The notes under the pieces: model-generated | The model's database searches: none | Told to the model about the DNA's origin: nothing | Seen by the model: the letters and a program-made list of their open reading frames with translations, nothing else | Made by a program: the position numbers and the translations under genes | Shown: piece after piece, positions 20,661-30,963 of the stretch | How positions within the stretch are numbered: the first letter of the stretch is position 1 | How the letters are laid out: each line of letters starts with the position of its first letter | From: Mesaphorura yosii | Taxonomy: Eukaryota; Arthropoda; Collembola; Poduromorpha; Tullbergiidae | NCBI GenBank assembly: GCA_009869945.1 | Contig: WIXG01000603.1 | Location: 1-33,261 of the forward strand | Direction of reading: 5' to 3' | Length of the DNA: 33,261 nt

Positions 20661-21383
20661 CCATATGCGACCGCGATCCTACCGTTGTGGCGCCTGGAAT
20701 CGCATTCATGGTCCACACAATCGTCGTAAGGGCCAGCGGATGCCCACTCCTCAAAGGCATTTATCCCTGCTTTGACCAAAGAATTCCGTTAATTCGAATC
20801 TTAGCCTTGGAGTCCCGCGCCGAACGCCGAGTCCAGTCGCCATGGACGGCGCGCACCCTTCTACGGGTAACACTACAAAGAATGGTACTACTAATGATAC
20901 TAAAGGAGGAGCCATGCGTCCGGCATTCAGCTGAGTGCAGACACCATCAAGGTTGCCGCTGGTCTTGGTTTTGGGCGCCGCGTGGCGTCGCCGTTTCCAT
21001 GGAAGCAACTTGACTGCTTCGGTGAATGTAATCACTGCTGCCGTGATGTCTGAACTTAAACTGCCTGCCTGCCCAATGTCAATAGATCGACGTTCACGAT
21101 TCTTATTAATTTACAATGAATGAATTCAGGCGCGAATGAATGCATTACAATGAATGAAAGCAAAAACCGGTTTTCGGTTCACGGAATCGCACCAAAATCC
21201 AAAATGAGAGTCTGCACAGCCTTTTCCACGTATAAACTACTTTTATGACACAAACCTTGTTGTCTTGTATGAAACATGATTCAACATGAATTCGTGAAAT
21301 ATTCAAGAAAAACACTCCGCGGTGTGTGTGTTTAAGAAGAAATTAGTTTTTAGTTGTGAAATCACAAGCGCTCAGTGAAGAAG
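20661..21383. other. Decayed or intergenic sequence
   Basis: Overlapping frames on both strands at 20687-21035 may be FAS-derived but show no alignable motif. From 21040 on the DNA is AT-rich 5' flank of the JHBP gene. No promoter motif stands out. Confidence 0.35.
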
Positions 21384-22285
21384 ATGGCCAAGATTGTGTT
21401 TACAAATCGGTACTTTGTCTGGAGAACCGCTCTCACGCTGCTGGCCACTTTGATTGTCACGGGCCGGGGCAATACACAGAATCATACAGAAAGTGATGGG
21501 ACCGTTGTCGAACCGGAGTTTGAAGGATTGCTTGAGTGCCCACAAGGAAGTGACGAAGAGATCAACGAGTGTCTCGCGTCACTTCTCAAAGATATTCGTC
21601 CCTTCCTTGCCAAGGGAATTCCATCAATTGGGATTCCAGTCCTGGAGCCCCTTCTGCTCGACGAGCTCAAGTTTGAAGGTCTTGGGTTGCGATACACGTG
21701 GCGCAACGTCACAATCCACGGATTCTCCAGGTTTGACAACTTTGATGCCCAAGTACAATCCAAGAGGAAGACCATCGATTTCACTCATCATTATCCATAT
21801 GTACGGCTGGACACAGAGTATTTTCGAGAAGGATCGTCATGGAATCTTTTCCCAGGCTCGGGGAACCTACAAGTCGAATTGTGTAAGTCGATCAAAACAA
21901 TTCTACTTAAAATGGGCTCCAGGATGGGGTATCTATCAAACGTGACATTTTTTTTATAGACGACTTTCGTGCCAATGGAACAATGTTTATGGACATTGTA
22001 AGAGACAAATCAGGAAAACGAGCATGGCAAGTGACCGACGTTGACTACGCGAGCTCGTTGGGCGGAGTGCGTGTTGACATTCCAAGTTGGGCGCAGACAG
22101 TGGTGGGGCGTTGGTGGTTGGACATTGTCAACAACAACGCGCAGTGGTTGTACAACGTATTTGAGCCAATCATCACCCTCGGATTCAGACGCTATCTCCG
22201 TCGGTATTTCAATGGAAGGAAGCTGTATTGGGTGCCAACTGTGTTTCCACTGCCACCAGAATCGATTGAGAATCGGTGGGGATGA
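21384..22285 (+). CDS. JHBP/takeout-family secreted lipid-binding protein
   Basis: Exons 21384-21882 and 21960-22285 with a 77-bp intron (GTAAGT...TTTATAG) give 274 aa in frame. ATG 21384 starts MAKIVFTNRY followed by a hydrophobic signal core (TALTLLATLIVTG). The mature part has the expected CPQGSDEEINECLASLLKDI Cys pair, PFLAKGIPSIGIPVLEPLLL, then LRYTWRNVTIHGFSRF. The second exon has NGTMFMDIV and the C-terminal long helix region NNNAQWLYNVFEPIITLGFR. The fold is a long curved helix in a beta wrap that carries juvenile hormone or other hydrophobic ligands in haemolymph or chemosensory fluid. AATAAA lies at 22396-22401. It appears intact. Confidence 0.88.
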
Positions 22286-22401
22286 CACAACGTACAAAAC
22301 ACTTGAAACATAGATTTGACTTTAATTGGTTTTACTTTTAATTAATCCATATGTAACTGCTTTGTCCTATGTAACGGCAGACACCGAACTGAGATAATAA
22401 A

Positions 22402-23528
22402 CAGTCGTAGCTGCCGCAGCGCGTCCATAAGTGCGTTTCGATAAACAACCTTGTTTGCCCGAGCAGGCGGCCAAGACAGACACATGTGGCGAAAACTCAC
22501 TGAAGCAATAAGCAATGTACGGTACGAGTTACTTCAGTTAATTCGCCGCATTGCGGCTGCCATGTGTACATCGTCTGGTTTGCCCCAAAAGTTCCCAACC
22601 CTGAGGCAGCTTAAGGGGAACTGGCAGAACATTTCCGGGCCAACGTCCGTCATTCTCTTGTCTGAGTTTGTCCGCCATTCCGGAATTGTTTACGCAGCAC
22701 AAGTGAAACATCGTTCCGGTGAAGCTGCTTCGTGGCTAATCTGAGTACACGTTCCATTAAGCAAGAAATTCAGGGCGTTCTTTGTGGTTGGTCCGTTTTC
22801 TTAACTCCAGTCGCGGCAAAAAGTACAAGCAGTACCTTGGCAGCTTGAACGAGACAACTCAAACATATCCTGGGCCCCACAAACGGCTGGGCCAATCGGA
22901 CTCCTTCAACAGGGCCGGGACTTGGACAAATACGACGCGGCCTCACTGGAGCATCTTTGTGGTACGAACCACTTTGGGTTAATTCACCGCATTGGGGTTG
23001 CCGTTTTATGTAATCTGGTCTGAGTTGGAGGCATTTGAGGCGGGCGAGGCAAGCCACGAGGGGCCACAGCAGCGCCGTGCAAAGCTCGGCCGCCATACGA
23101 CGTGTTTGGTTGGCCCACGCGTCTGGGCGCGCCTGAGACAATGAAATGTACTAAACGTCGAGGCTTGTGTATGAACTGAATGTGGATGCAGTATGGAGCC
23201 AGAAACCATGACGCACGCGCCAAAAACTAGTGCCATGACGCTATTGAGTTAAGTGGAAACGAAGCATGTCACACGTACAAATGCCAGACCACAAAAGAAA
23301 GAAATGTGATAAACTTCAATTCATTGAATCGACTTGGTGTAAGTTGACATACTACAGAGTATACCCAATGCATCATGCAACTTGTCATTGCCATGACTCA
23401 TGAATTCCAAAGGCATGGGGAATTCAGTCACTTCTTCACCGCAAGTTAACTTGGAAACTTTGGCATGGTACCCAAGTCATAATATGTACACTATTGTTCA
23501 TTATGTGATTGTTCACTCATCATTCATC
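22402..23528. other. Duplicated non-coding sequence upstream of LEG1 gene
   Basis: Besides the inverted arm at 22753-22900, two diverged direct copies are seen: around 22536-22585 (GTTAATTCGCCGCATTGCGG) and 22978-23030 (GTTAATTCACCGCATTGGGG), about 440 bp apart. Frames across this stretch have no family match. The rest is the LEG1 gene 5' flank. Confidence 0.5.
22753..22900 (-). repeat. Inverted repeat arm 1 (148 bp)
   Basis: Its reverse complement aligns over its whole length with 25163-25310: TTGGCCCAGCCG...TTTGTGGG/GTTGTGGG, AAGCTGCCAAG.TACT.CTTGTA, CCAACCACAA..A.CGCCCT and CTTGCTTAAT are shared in order. Roughly 75% identity by eye. Confidence 0.75.
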
Positions 23529-24757
23529 ATGGATTTGAAGCTTCTCTTTTCAGTCATCGTCTTCTTCTTCTTCTTCTTCTTTAACTTTGAACCGTTGCTA
23601 TGCAACCGACTGGCCCATCCGAACCCGCCAAGAACATGGGAACAAGTGTCACGAACCCACACTGAATTTCAATTTCCACGACGGATTTGGGCTTCACTCC
23701 AAACTCATCCGCCAACAGGTAAGTTATAAGTTGTACGAATGCGTTTCTAAGGAAACGCAACGCTCAATTAAGTTAATGTAGTATGCGTGTAGATGAGATT
23801 GTACTGAATCCATGGAACGTCAGGGACCGTGTGCAAGCAAACAAGTACATGATTCATGCGACACATGTGCCTGCATGGGGTGCCATGCAAACGGGGAATC
23901 CGCTGTGGGGTCTGGCACTGCAGTTGCTATGGCAACATGAGTCTGGCAGATTACGCGGACACGGATACAGAGATGCAGCGGATGGAGGAGATACGGATAC
24001 GATCAGCACTGATAGCTGGTGGGGATCAATGAACTATTATCTTAGTATTTATCTGCTCATCGGGGCATTCCGAAGTGGCCTCTTTGGACCCAACAAAACA
24101 TTGAAAATACTCGACGGTCAACGACCTGTAACCTATGTAACCTTTTGTACCCACGAGAAATGTTTGGAACACAATTCAGCTGACGGTAATTTGGTTTCCA
24201 AATATGCAAAGTACTTTCTATGGTTACAACAACAGGATGTGAATGAGATTGGTCACGGTAACGGTCACCATAACAACACACAACAACGAATGATGGCCAA
24301 ATTATTTTGGAATTCACATCAATCAGCACTCAAACTCGGCCTGTTAAGATTCCCGCATTTATTAAACAGATTTGCAGCATCCGAAGTTAATTTTGCATTG
24401 GGATTCGTCAAAATGACAGATTTCATGCACAACATTGATTTCCCAACTGATTTCACGAACTCGCTGTTCTTTCAAGCTGGTTTACCACTTCGAGTGCTGA
24501 CAGACCACGATTTTCCAATCCTTGGCTCCGATTTAACGCAGTTACAACGAATGGTTGTCCAAACAATTTGGTGGATTAAAATCGCGGGTGATTCATTCGC
24601 ACATTTAGGAAACCCAGATTTAAATCTGTTGGCATGGAAACATGCCGTGTCAAAATCAGAATTTTGTAAGCAATCAGGATTTGTGTGGCTCAAAACGCTG
24701 TTTAAAACAAGGAAATTTCCGGTGCCATGGAAACTTGCCATTTGCTTCTTTACTTGA
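23529..24757 (+). CDS. LEG1 family secreted protein
   Basis: Exons 23529-23718 and 23793-24757 (74-bp intron ending at the second of two AGs, GTGTAG) give 384 aa. It has the hallmark blocks of the LEG1 (liver-enriched gene 1, human C6orf58) family: PRTWEQVSRTHTEFQFP, IVLNPWNVRDRV, NPLWGLALQLLWQHESGRL, STDSWWGSMNYYLSIYLLIG, then a Cys pair (FCTHEKC) and a long helical C-terminal part. The vertebrate proteins are secreted and act in liver and gut growth or mucosal biology; in invertebrates the function is unknown. The signal peptide core is a run of seven Phe coded by a TTC repeat (23559-23582). AATAAA at 24796-24801. Length exceeds the usual vertebrate size slightly. No lesion seen. Confidence 0.87.
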
Positions 24758-24801
24758 ACTGTTGAAAGATAAGATAAGATAAGGCATTTTAGAAGAATAA
24801 A

Positions 24802-25162
24802 TCTTGAACTTTACATTGATCTTATTCGACATGTGAAAGGTATTTCTCATTGAACCCAAGTTGCCTTGCGTAATCATGAACACGTTGGACAACGTAGGGC
24901 TCAAGGACTGGCGTTGTGCTTGCAATTGCCCAATAATGGTGACCGTTTTCCTAACAAATGTACATAAACAAGGATCTCAGGCCGTTGGTCAGTAGAAACT
25001 GTTCCATAATGGCCGGGCAAGCATCAGGCAAGAGTTTGGCGGATATTGGCCTGCTACCGTGAAGCCACGCGGCGAATTAATTGACGAAGTTCATTCAGCT
25101 CACATTGCTTCAGTGAGGCTGAGCCGTGCGTGCCCGAAACTTAACCGTGTTGGACGCGGCCT
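24802..25162. other. Downstream flank of LEG1 gene
   Basis: No gene recognised between the poly(A) signal and the second inverted arm. Confidence 0.4.
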
Positions 25163-25310
25163 TTTGGCCCAGCCGGTTGTGGGATCCAAGATTTGTTTGG
25201 GGATAAGGGTGTTTCGTAGAAGCTGCCAAGATACTACTTGTAGGCTCTGTCGCGGCCACTGCGGACACACCGCACCAACCACAAGCAGCGCCCTGGTCTT
25301 CTTGCTTAAT
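25163..25310 (+). repeat. Inverted repeat arm 2 (148 bp)
   Basis: Counterpart of 22753-22900 in opposite orientation. Both arms have a comparable open frame, (Q/E)AAK(V/I)LLV followed by a QPQ(R/A) block, so they may be copies of one ancestral coding exon rather than transposon ends. Confidence 0.75.
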
Positions 25311-25631
25311 TTGTAATTCCGTAATTTGCATTGGAAATTCTGCATTCCACTTGAGATCGAAACTCAATTCAGCTTCAGGCACGCGCTCGGGGTTCTGGAA
25401 ACTGGACACCAGAGGAAAAGACAAGGCACTCTCTTCTCTTCGCCGTCGGGAAATCAATATGGCAAGCGTATTGTTCTTTGGTCACGACATCCACGTGCCA
25501 CCTCCACTCTGGTTACCTTACCTGTTGACAGGCAATTTCTAAGTTCGATTCAGCTTAGCCGCAGTGCAGTAGTCTCGGAGAATTCTATTGACCTGGAAGT
25601 GAAGTGAAGCACCGTGCACGGAGAAGGCAGA

Positions 25632-25839
25632 ATGTGCTCCTCCATCTCTGGCGCTTACCTTCTGGTACTGATTGCTGGGACAATAACGGTGACTTGTCGG
25701 ACTTCAGGCGCCAGCAACCATGGTCACGGCATGATAGAGTTCATCGCACACAATTTCAAGGAATGTCACCTTGTCGCTGAGTGCGCCCCACGCCCACAAA
25801 TACTCGTCCATGCAGGATCAAGACAACTCAATGATGAGG
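25632..25839 (+). CDS. Secreted protein first exon (unknown family)
   Basis: ATG 25632 starts a clear signal peptide (MCSSISGAYLLVLIAGTITV) followed by IEFIAHNFKECHLVAECAPR. At 25840 a GT (GAGG|GTATCG) coincides with the first unit of the tandem array, so the array may lie in an intron. No convincing second exon is found after the array; DWWTPTSILPYVDNNLIMSL (about 26180-26245) is a candidate but its phase does not join. The family is not recognised. Confidence 0.4.
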
Positions 25840-26155
25840 GTATCGGAAATTCAATGATGTGGATTTTTCGAATATCATTGAGGGGGGTTTCGGGAGTTCA
25901 ATCATGGGAGTTTCGGAAAATCGATGATGGGGGTTTCGAAAATTTCATGCTAGTGGTTTCGGAAACTCAATGCTGGGGGTGTCGGAAAATCCATGTTGGT
26001 GGTTTCGGAAACTCAATGCTGGGGACTACAGAAATTCATTGCTCAGGGTTTCGGAAAAGCAATAATGGGGGTTTCGGGAGTTCAATGACGGGGGTTTGGT
26101 ATATTCAATAAGGGGAGTTTCGGAAATTTAATGACGGGGGTTTCGGATATTTAAG
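25840..26155. repeat. 23-bp minisatellite, second array, about 14 units
   Basis: Units of the type GGGGGTTTCGGAAATTCAAT plus GATG; variants have GGGAGTT, GTGGTTTCGG or CTACAGAAATTC. The reverse complement (CATTGAATTTCCGAAACCCC) equals the unit of the array at 3308-3562, so the two arrays are inverted copies 22 kb apart. Confidence 0.82.
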
Positions 26156-26159
26156 GCGG

Positions 26160-27142
26160 TGGTTTTCGTGCATGTTTGTCTGGTCTGACTGGTGGACGCC
26201 AACGTCTATTTTGCCGTACGTGGACAACAACCTCATCATGTCCCTGCCGAAATGAATTGTTACACACATTCTGGATCAAATTATTGCGACGTTCGAGATC
26301 AAAGTTACTAAGGCCTCAACTTTTATCGGATTTGACAAAATTACAAAACCGCCACCGGGGGCATATTCCAGAATCAGCAAATCAAGAGCTGGAATTTCGA
26401 AAATCCACTGGCGAATTCGCCTTCTTTCTTCCTTGGGTGAGAGGAGATGAGCGCCCCTGCCCCTATTTCTTAGTAACGAGGCCGGACCAAACAAGATAAA
26501 GGGCTGCATTCGTCCCCCCTGCCCCCTCGGAAGTCTCTCAGGTGGGATTTCAGCCAAAGTAAGGCAGATATTGAAAAAGTGATCGATACGAAAAAATCTT
26601 GTCTTGGGCTGTATATGTGCGCATTCGAAAAAAATTCGGATTTCTGGCGATGGCAACCCCACTTTTGGTACTTTTTTTGTGTCAAAAACACATGTTTTTC
26701 GCGAATAACTTTTTTCAGTGAGGAGCTGGATAGAATTTTTTCGAATTTCGATTCTTCATTTCAATGCGCGTATCCTGGTATCAAAATCTTAAAAATCGAA
26801 TATCAGAATTTCGAGATATGACACTTCAAATTTGGGTATTTCGAGCGTTTCCATTTGTGCACTACAAAATCTGAATTGGCATGGTTCACATTGCCCCATT
26901 GAAATTTTATTGCGTCCGCCAGGGGTGCGGGGGGATTTCCCCCGAAATATCAAAATCTAGACGGCCCGCTGGTAGCCAGGACAGATAGCGTCGACTTGGA
27001 GGGGGCCCACCCGAATTGCAGAAGAATGTCCATGTTGACAAATTTCTTAAATTCTTGTGCTCAACAGATGAAACTCAGCACACAAAAAATTATGCTCCCT
27101 TTATTACCTTGAATATGAACAAGACAAAGATTACTTGCAATT
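26160..27142. other. Non-coding, repeat-like sequence
   Basis: Contains words of the kind TTCGAAAAAAATTCGGATTT and AATCGAATATCAGAATTTCG and a G/C-run hairpin (GGGGGGATTTCCCCCG, about 26929-26944). This looks like a non-autonomous repeat, but no termini can be set and no coding potential is convincing. Confidence 0.35.
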
Positions 27143-28880
27143 TTATCGCTTCAAAGCAATCATCACTCGAACATTGATTGGAAATAAAATTATAGCAGCA
27201 ATGGAGAGAGTCAAAAGCCAAATCTCCTGAATCCCCCAGGTGAATCCACTTTGGATTGGTGCAGAAACACCGATTGGAATCGGGGTAAAGTTGAACGTCA
27301 TGATTTCATTATCAATCAGCATAACATCAGACTCAGGGTAAATTCGAGGGCCGAAGTGAGATTAGGGATGTATAGCTAATTTACCTGGTCCAATTCCTCT
27401 TCAAGATCGAGTTGTAATTAAGAAATAGGTTGCCCATAACCCCAACCCCCACCATACTCCACGCGTTCGGGATGCTGAACTCTTCTTTTGAGCAATGGAG
27501 CGGGGGATCGATGATGAAGGTGCATCCCCAAGTCAACTTCAATTCGATCGAGCCTACATCTACCATGGAATAGTTATTGGCTCCATTTGCACATTTGATG
27601 GTCAGACTTTTGGCATTCGTGATGTAGAGCGAGTCTCCGGCTTGGTCAATGTTCAAATCTTTGCTGGCTCAACATTTGAATTGACATGACCTCAATACTT
27701 TTCCCACCGACCTTCCATTGTACAGGTTGAGCTTGCACTCCATCGACGCGGACGTCTGACGGGTGTATTCTGGTATCAGGCAGAGAGACTCTTTAGTCAG
27801 TTTCAATGCTGTAGGGCTGGTTTGTCTTTCTGGACGGGATGGGTCCGGCTCCTTGAAGAGGTGCCTTCCGGGTCGTCCACAACAAAACGCCGATTCAGAG
27901 GGCACGTGAGCTGGTACACTCAATTCACGGAGAAAGGGGACGACTCCAGTCCAGATCGGGTGCCCCCGATTACGGATGAAAGCGGGAACTTTACTGCGTA
28001 TTGTATTCTTCGCTTACTTGACGCAATTGATCTGGGCATCACGTCTCTAGGTGTCGTCATGAAACCGCTGCTGAAAATGTCCAACGATGCGGCCCAAGTC
28101 ATTGCCCTGCAGAGCCGTCCCATCCTCTCCTCTCTGATCTCCGCACAAGTTCCGTTTCTGGGAGACAAAGAGCATGTGTTAAGTGGGTGGGGCGGGGATG
28201 TTGATACGAGAGTAGGAAACTTACGGTAAGATAATGCAAACAGACGCGGTCCGGGTCTCGTCTTATGTTACGGGGAGGTCGTCGTATTTCCACTCCCCTG
28301 AAAGGGAACAAATCGTGCACACAGGTAAGTTTTGATATTTCGAATCCGGGAAGCGGTGTGGGGGGCGGGGGGAATTACCACTGAATGCCATCGGATTTAC
28401 TGCGAACTGGACTGCTGTGTTAAAAATTACTCCTCTAGCAATCGGAATCTCCATCAGCCAGCCAATGACGCGTCCTATCTGGTGTCGTCTTCGCGCGGCA
28501 GGTTGCACTAATGCAGCTGGGGCTGCAGTGGCGGGGATGGTTTCTGGCAGGTCGGGTAGCAAGAGGACCCGGTTCTGTCAGTTGGGTTGAATTTGAGCTG
28601 GGAAAGGCGGTAGAGGCCGGGTTTCAGGCACTCGAACTGCTCCGGGTGGGACTGGACACAAAAATTCGGAGGTGAACTTGGTGGTCGAACTCTGCATGGT
28701 TGTTTTCATAGAAATTTTACCTGCGACTGTGATGGTGATGACTGGCGGGACCTGGACCCATCTCTGGTTAAATGGCACCCCACGGTTAATTGGAGGAAGC
28801 TGGTCCCACGCGAGATGAGCTGGCATGGCATGAATAAACACGTATGATAAATCATAACCTTTCGAAATGATTGATAACAC
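27143..28880 (-). pseudogene. Env/F-like membrane glycoprotein locus, broken
   Basis: Minus-strand pieces read like a type I membrane glycoprotein. A final segment has a potential N-glycosylation site (NFT), then GFTWGIQEIW and a membrane span (LLTLSIAAIILFPI) with a short basic tail ending at 27143. Upstream (27656-27381) is a Cys-containing block (AKSLTIKCANG, KLTWGCTFI) that resembles the C-terminal ectodomain of errantivirus Env or baculovirus F proteins. A further Cys-rich block lies at 27923-27669, in the same frame but separated by TGA 27669-27671. Still further upstream (28263-28880) are blocks with plausible splice sites whose frames do not join. Junction phases also fail near 27380. 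It is best read as a decayed endogenous envelope-like gene; a host membrane protein is the alternative. Confidence 0.38.
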
Positions 28881-28950
28881 TTTAAGATCAGATTCAGATT
28901 TTATTTTTCGGTGTTCACTCTCGATTCGAGTTTCGTGCTTGTGTGCTATG

Positions 28951-28965
28951 TTAGGTTAGGTTAGG
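28951..28965 (+). repeat. Interstitial (TTAGG)3
   Basis: Three exact TTAGG units, the ancestral arthropod telomere repeat, in a non-terminal position. Short enough to be chance or a double-strand-break repair scar. Confidence 0.6.
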
Positions 28966-29194
28966 TAAGAAATACTGACATTGAATGAAACTGAAACCAA
29001 ATTTCAACAAAATCATCACACAAGTATTTATCTGATCATACCAACATGCTCAAAATTTTCGGGTACACCAAAGACCATCACACCACACCACTCAATTCAT
29101 GCCATAGCAACAACAGGTCAAGAATTAGAAGAATTGTGCCGATAGAAATCATGCAGCGCTCATATACTCAAGCACCAAGTTCGCGTCTAAGAAC

Positions 29195-29231
29195 GCTAGA
29201 ACGCGGGTGGGCTCACCACCCGCGTTCTAGC
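29195..29231. repeat. Perfect 16-bp-stem hairpin
   Basis: GCTAGAACGCGGGTGG, a 5-nt loop GCTCA, then the exact reverse complement. The stem is GC-rich in AT-rich surroundings. It is not in a recognised gene. Confidence 0.85.
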
Positions 29232-29409
29232 AGTTAATTTCATCCACCGATTCCCATGCTCTCCGTTTATAAATAAATACAGGTGACCACACTGTTCGGC
29301 CACACTGTCGCGCGTAGCGCGGTTGGGAGGCTTTCTTAATTAAATTCAAAATTGCAGATGACTTAAGCATTCCCATCCCCCATATCCACACAAAAACGCT
29401 AATCCAAAC

Positions 29410-29683
29410 GTACCCCAAGTGCGGATTCCCTACGCCATATCAAAAGCAATAGAAAGTCCATTTAGCTCCCCATCTTGCCAAAGAACCCGACGAATTTCCA
29501 TACGCATGTGATATTTGTCGAATGAATTTCAAATTCAAAATGAAAAGGAAGCAGCATGGACCACAATTTCCTGGAGAAGCTGCTCAGAGGTCATTTCAGT
29601 GTACAGAGGCAGATTGTGTGAGACGATTTGAATGGAGACACGCACTTGAGGTGCATATGAATTTCATAAATATTGACCAGTAA
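29410..29683 (+). pseudogene. C2H2 zinc-finger relic
   Basis: The plus frame from about 29410 to TAA 29681-29683 reads three decayed fingers. The first, YPKCGFPTPYQKQ, an in-frame TAG (29450-29452), then KVHLAPHL, has the first Cys replaced by Tyr. The second is PYACDICRMNFKFKMKRKQH, without its second His. The third is FQCTEADCVRRFEWRHALEV then HM, also without its second His. Linker-like EPDEFPYAC fits. The frame carries no start codon and one stop, so this is a fragment of a former multi-finger gene rather than a working exon. Confidence 0.6.
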
Positions 29684-30310
29684 GGGCAAGAGAAATTGTG
29701 TATCTCGGACCGAAAGTACCGAAGTTACATTAGGACAACCAAAGAAGAAAAAAGCAAGAAATAAATTGATTGAAAAATTATTGAAAAGTTGATCGTTGTC
29801 CAGTTTAATTGCGTGTACATCGTTGAAAATTTCCATTTCGCAGTGATTAGTGTTGATCATTAACTCATTCATTTACTGTATTGACAATTAACGTTCCGAG
29901 TGAATAAATTGAGGGGTGAACTCTGTGTGTGTAATCAGTGACAGTGCAGTGGGTCAGTAGTTTCCTTGTCATTTGCTTCGATTATTCACAACATGTCTAC
30001 GAATGGATCGAATGGATCTTGTGACACATAATGATTCAATAATTTATGTTTAAACCGTCATTTGATTCCGCATACATGTTGACAAGTGAATTAATAATGC
30101 CAGTAGGATAATTCCCACTCATTTTTACAATTTTATTGACTCGGTTAACTAAATTTGGACTTTGTGTCTTATTAGTGACAGTGAGTCAGTAATTCAATTT
30201 TATTAATCCGGATTATTCACGTTAAGCTGTTTCATATTTATACTTCCTTGTTTATCCTTATCAGTGATGATGCGCAATTTCTAATTTTAGTTCAATTTCC
30301 CCAAATTCAA
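29684..30310. other. 5' flank of peptide gene
   Basis: AT-rich, no gene. Repeated phrases such as GTGACAGTG...GTCAGTA occur at 29938-29958 and 30175-30192, possible duplicated upstream elements. Confidence 0.4.
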
Positions 30311-30314
30311 TTCG

Positions 30315-30321
30315 TATAAAA
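30315..30321 (+). promoter_or_regulatory. TATA box of peptide gene
   Basis: TATAAAA at 30315-30321, 139 bp before the ATG, so a start site near 30345 with a leader of about 115 nt is expected. Confidence 0.65.
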
Positions 30322-30459
30322 ACAGAGCTTGCGACTTGATTCGGACATCAAATCTGGACTTGAAGTTTGAATTAAATCAAGAAAGAAGGACAGAAAGAAG
30401 ATAGACGCAACACAGAAAAAATCAGAAATCAATTTCATTTAATCAAAGTCGTCGTCACC

Positions 30460-30828
30460 ATGAAGTGGACAATTATCCAAGCGTGCTTCTTGGTTGCAGT
30501 TGTTGCTGCTGTCGTCGTGACTGCTGATATTGAGGCAGACAAAGGCCACAACAACGCCAACGCGTATGTAGATGAAGCTAGCGGAGCAGTCGGCGTAGCA
30601 AATGACGATAACAACGCCGTCCCCGTGCTTCTAGACAACGAAGAACCTTTGAACGGCGAAGACGACATGGCTATGGACGATGGAGGACTGGCAAGTGTAC
30701 TTCAATCTGAAGAATTAGGAGGAAGCTGCAGAGGCATACGTCGGTTACGATGCCACATTGATTGCGCCACGAAACTGAAGAAATGTAACTCACATACTTG
30801 TGAATGTCAATCAATTATAGGGAAATAA
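30460..30828 (+). CDS. Cysteine-stabilised alpha/beta (defensin-like) peptide precursor
   Basis: Complete 122-aa single-exon precursor with Kozak CACCATG. Residues 1-22 are a signal peptide (MKWTIIQACFLVAVVAAVVV). About 25-86 is a strongly acidic pro-region (DNEEPLNGEDDMAMDDGG). The basic C-terminal 36 residues carry six Cys spaced C-x7-C-x3-C-x6-C-x4-C-x1-C, the CxxxC ... CxC pattern of the CS-alpha/beta fold. Acidic pro-piece plus cationic mature peptide is typical of antimicrobial defensins; channel-active peptides share the fold, so activity is inference. No dibasic site lies right before the core, so the cleavage point is unclear. TATA box upstream, AATAAA at 30890-30895. Confidence 0.85.
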   Translation: MKWTIIQACFLVAVVAAVVVTADIEADKGHNNANAYVDEASGAVGVANDDNNAVPVLLDNEEPLNGEDDMAMDDGGLASVLQSEELGGSCRGIRRLRCHIDCATKLKKCNSHTCECQSIIGK

Positions 30829-30889
30829 TATGTTCCAACTTTCAGTTACAATTACAAGAAGCAAATACCAAAAAGATAAAGACATATAA

Positions 30890-30895
30890 AATAAA
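30890..30895 (+). terminator. Poly(A) signal of peptide gene
   Basis: AATAAA 62 bp after the stop codon of the defensin-like gene. Confidence 0.7.
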
Positions 30896-30963
30896 GTTTT
30901 AATAAGAATTACACCTTTGTCTTTAATTGTATTCAAATGAATAAAATTCTTGCAAGGATTTAG

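Noticed and set aside
27822..28229. 135-codon plus-strand frame with protein-like text
   Set aside because: It lies opposite the minus-strand Env-like blocks, which have splice sites and Cys patterns; no family match for the plus frame.
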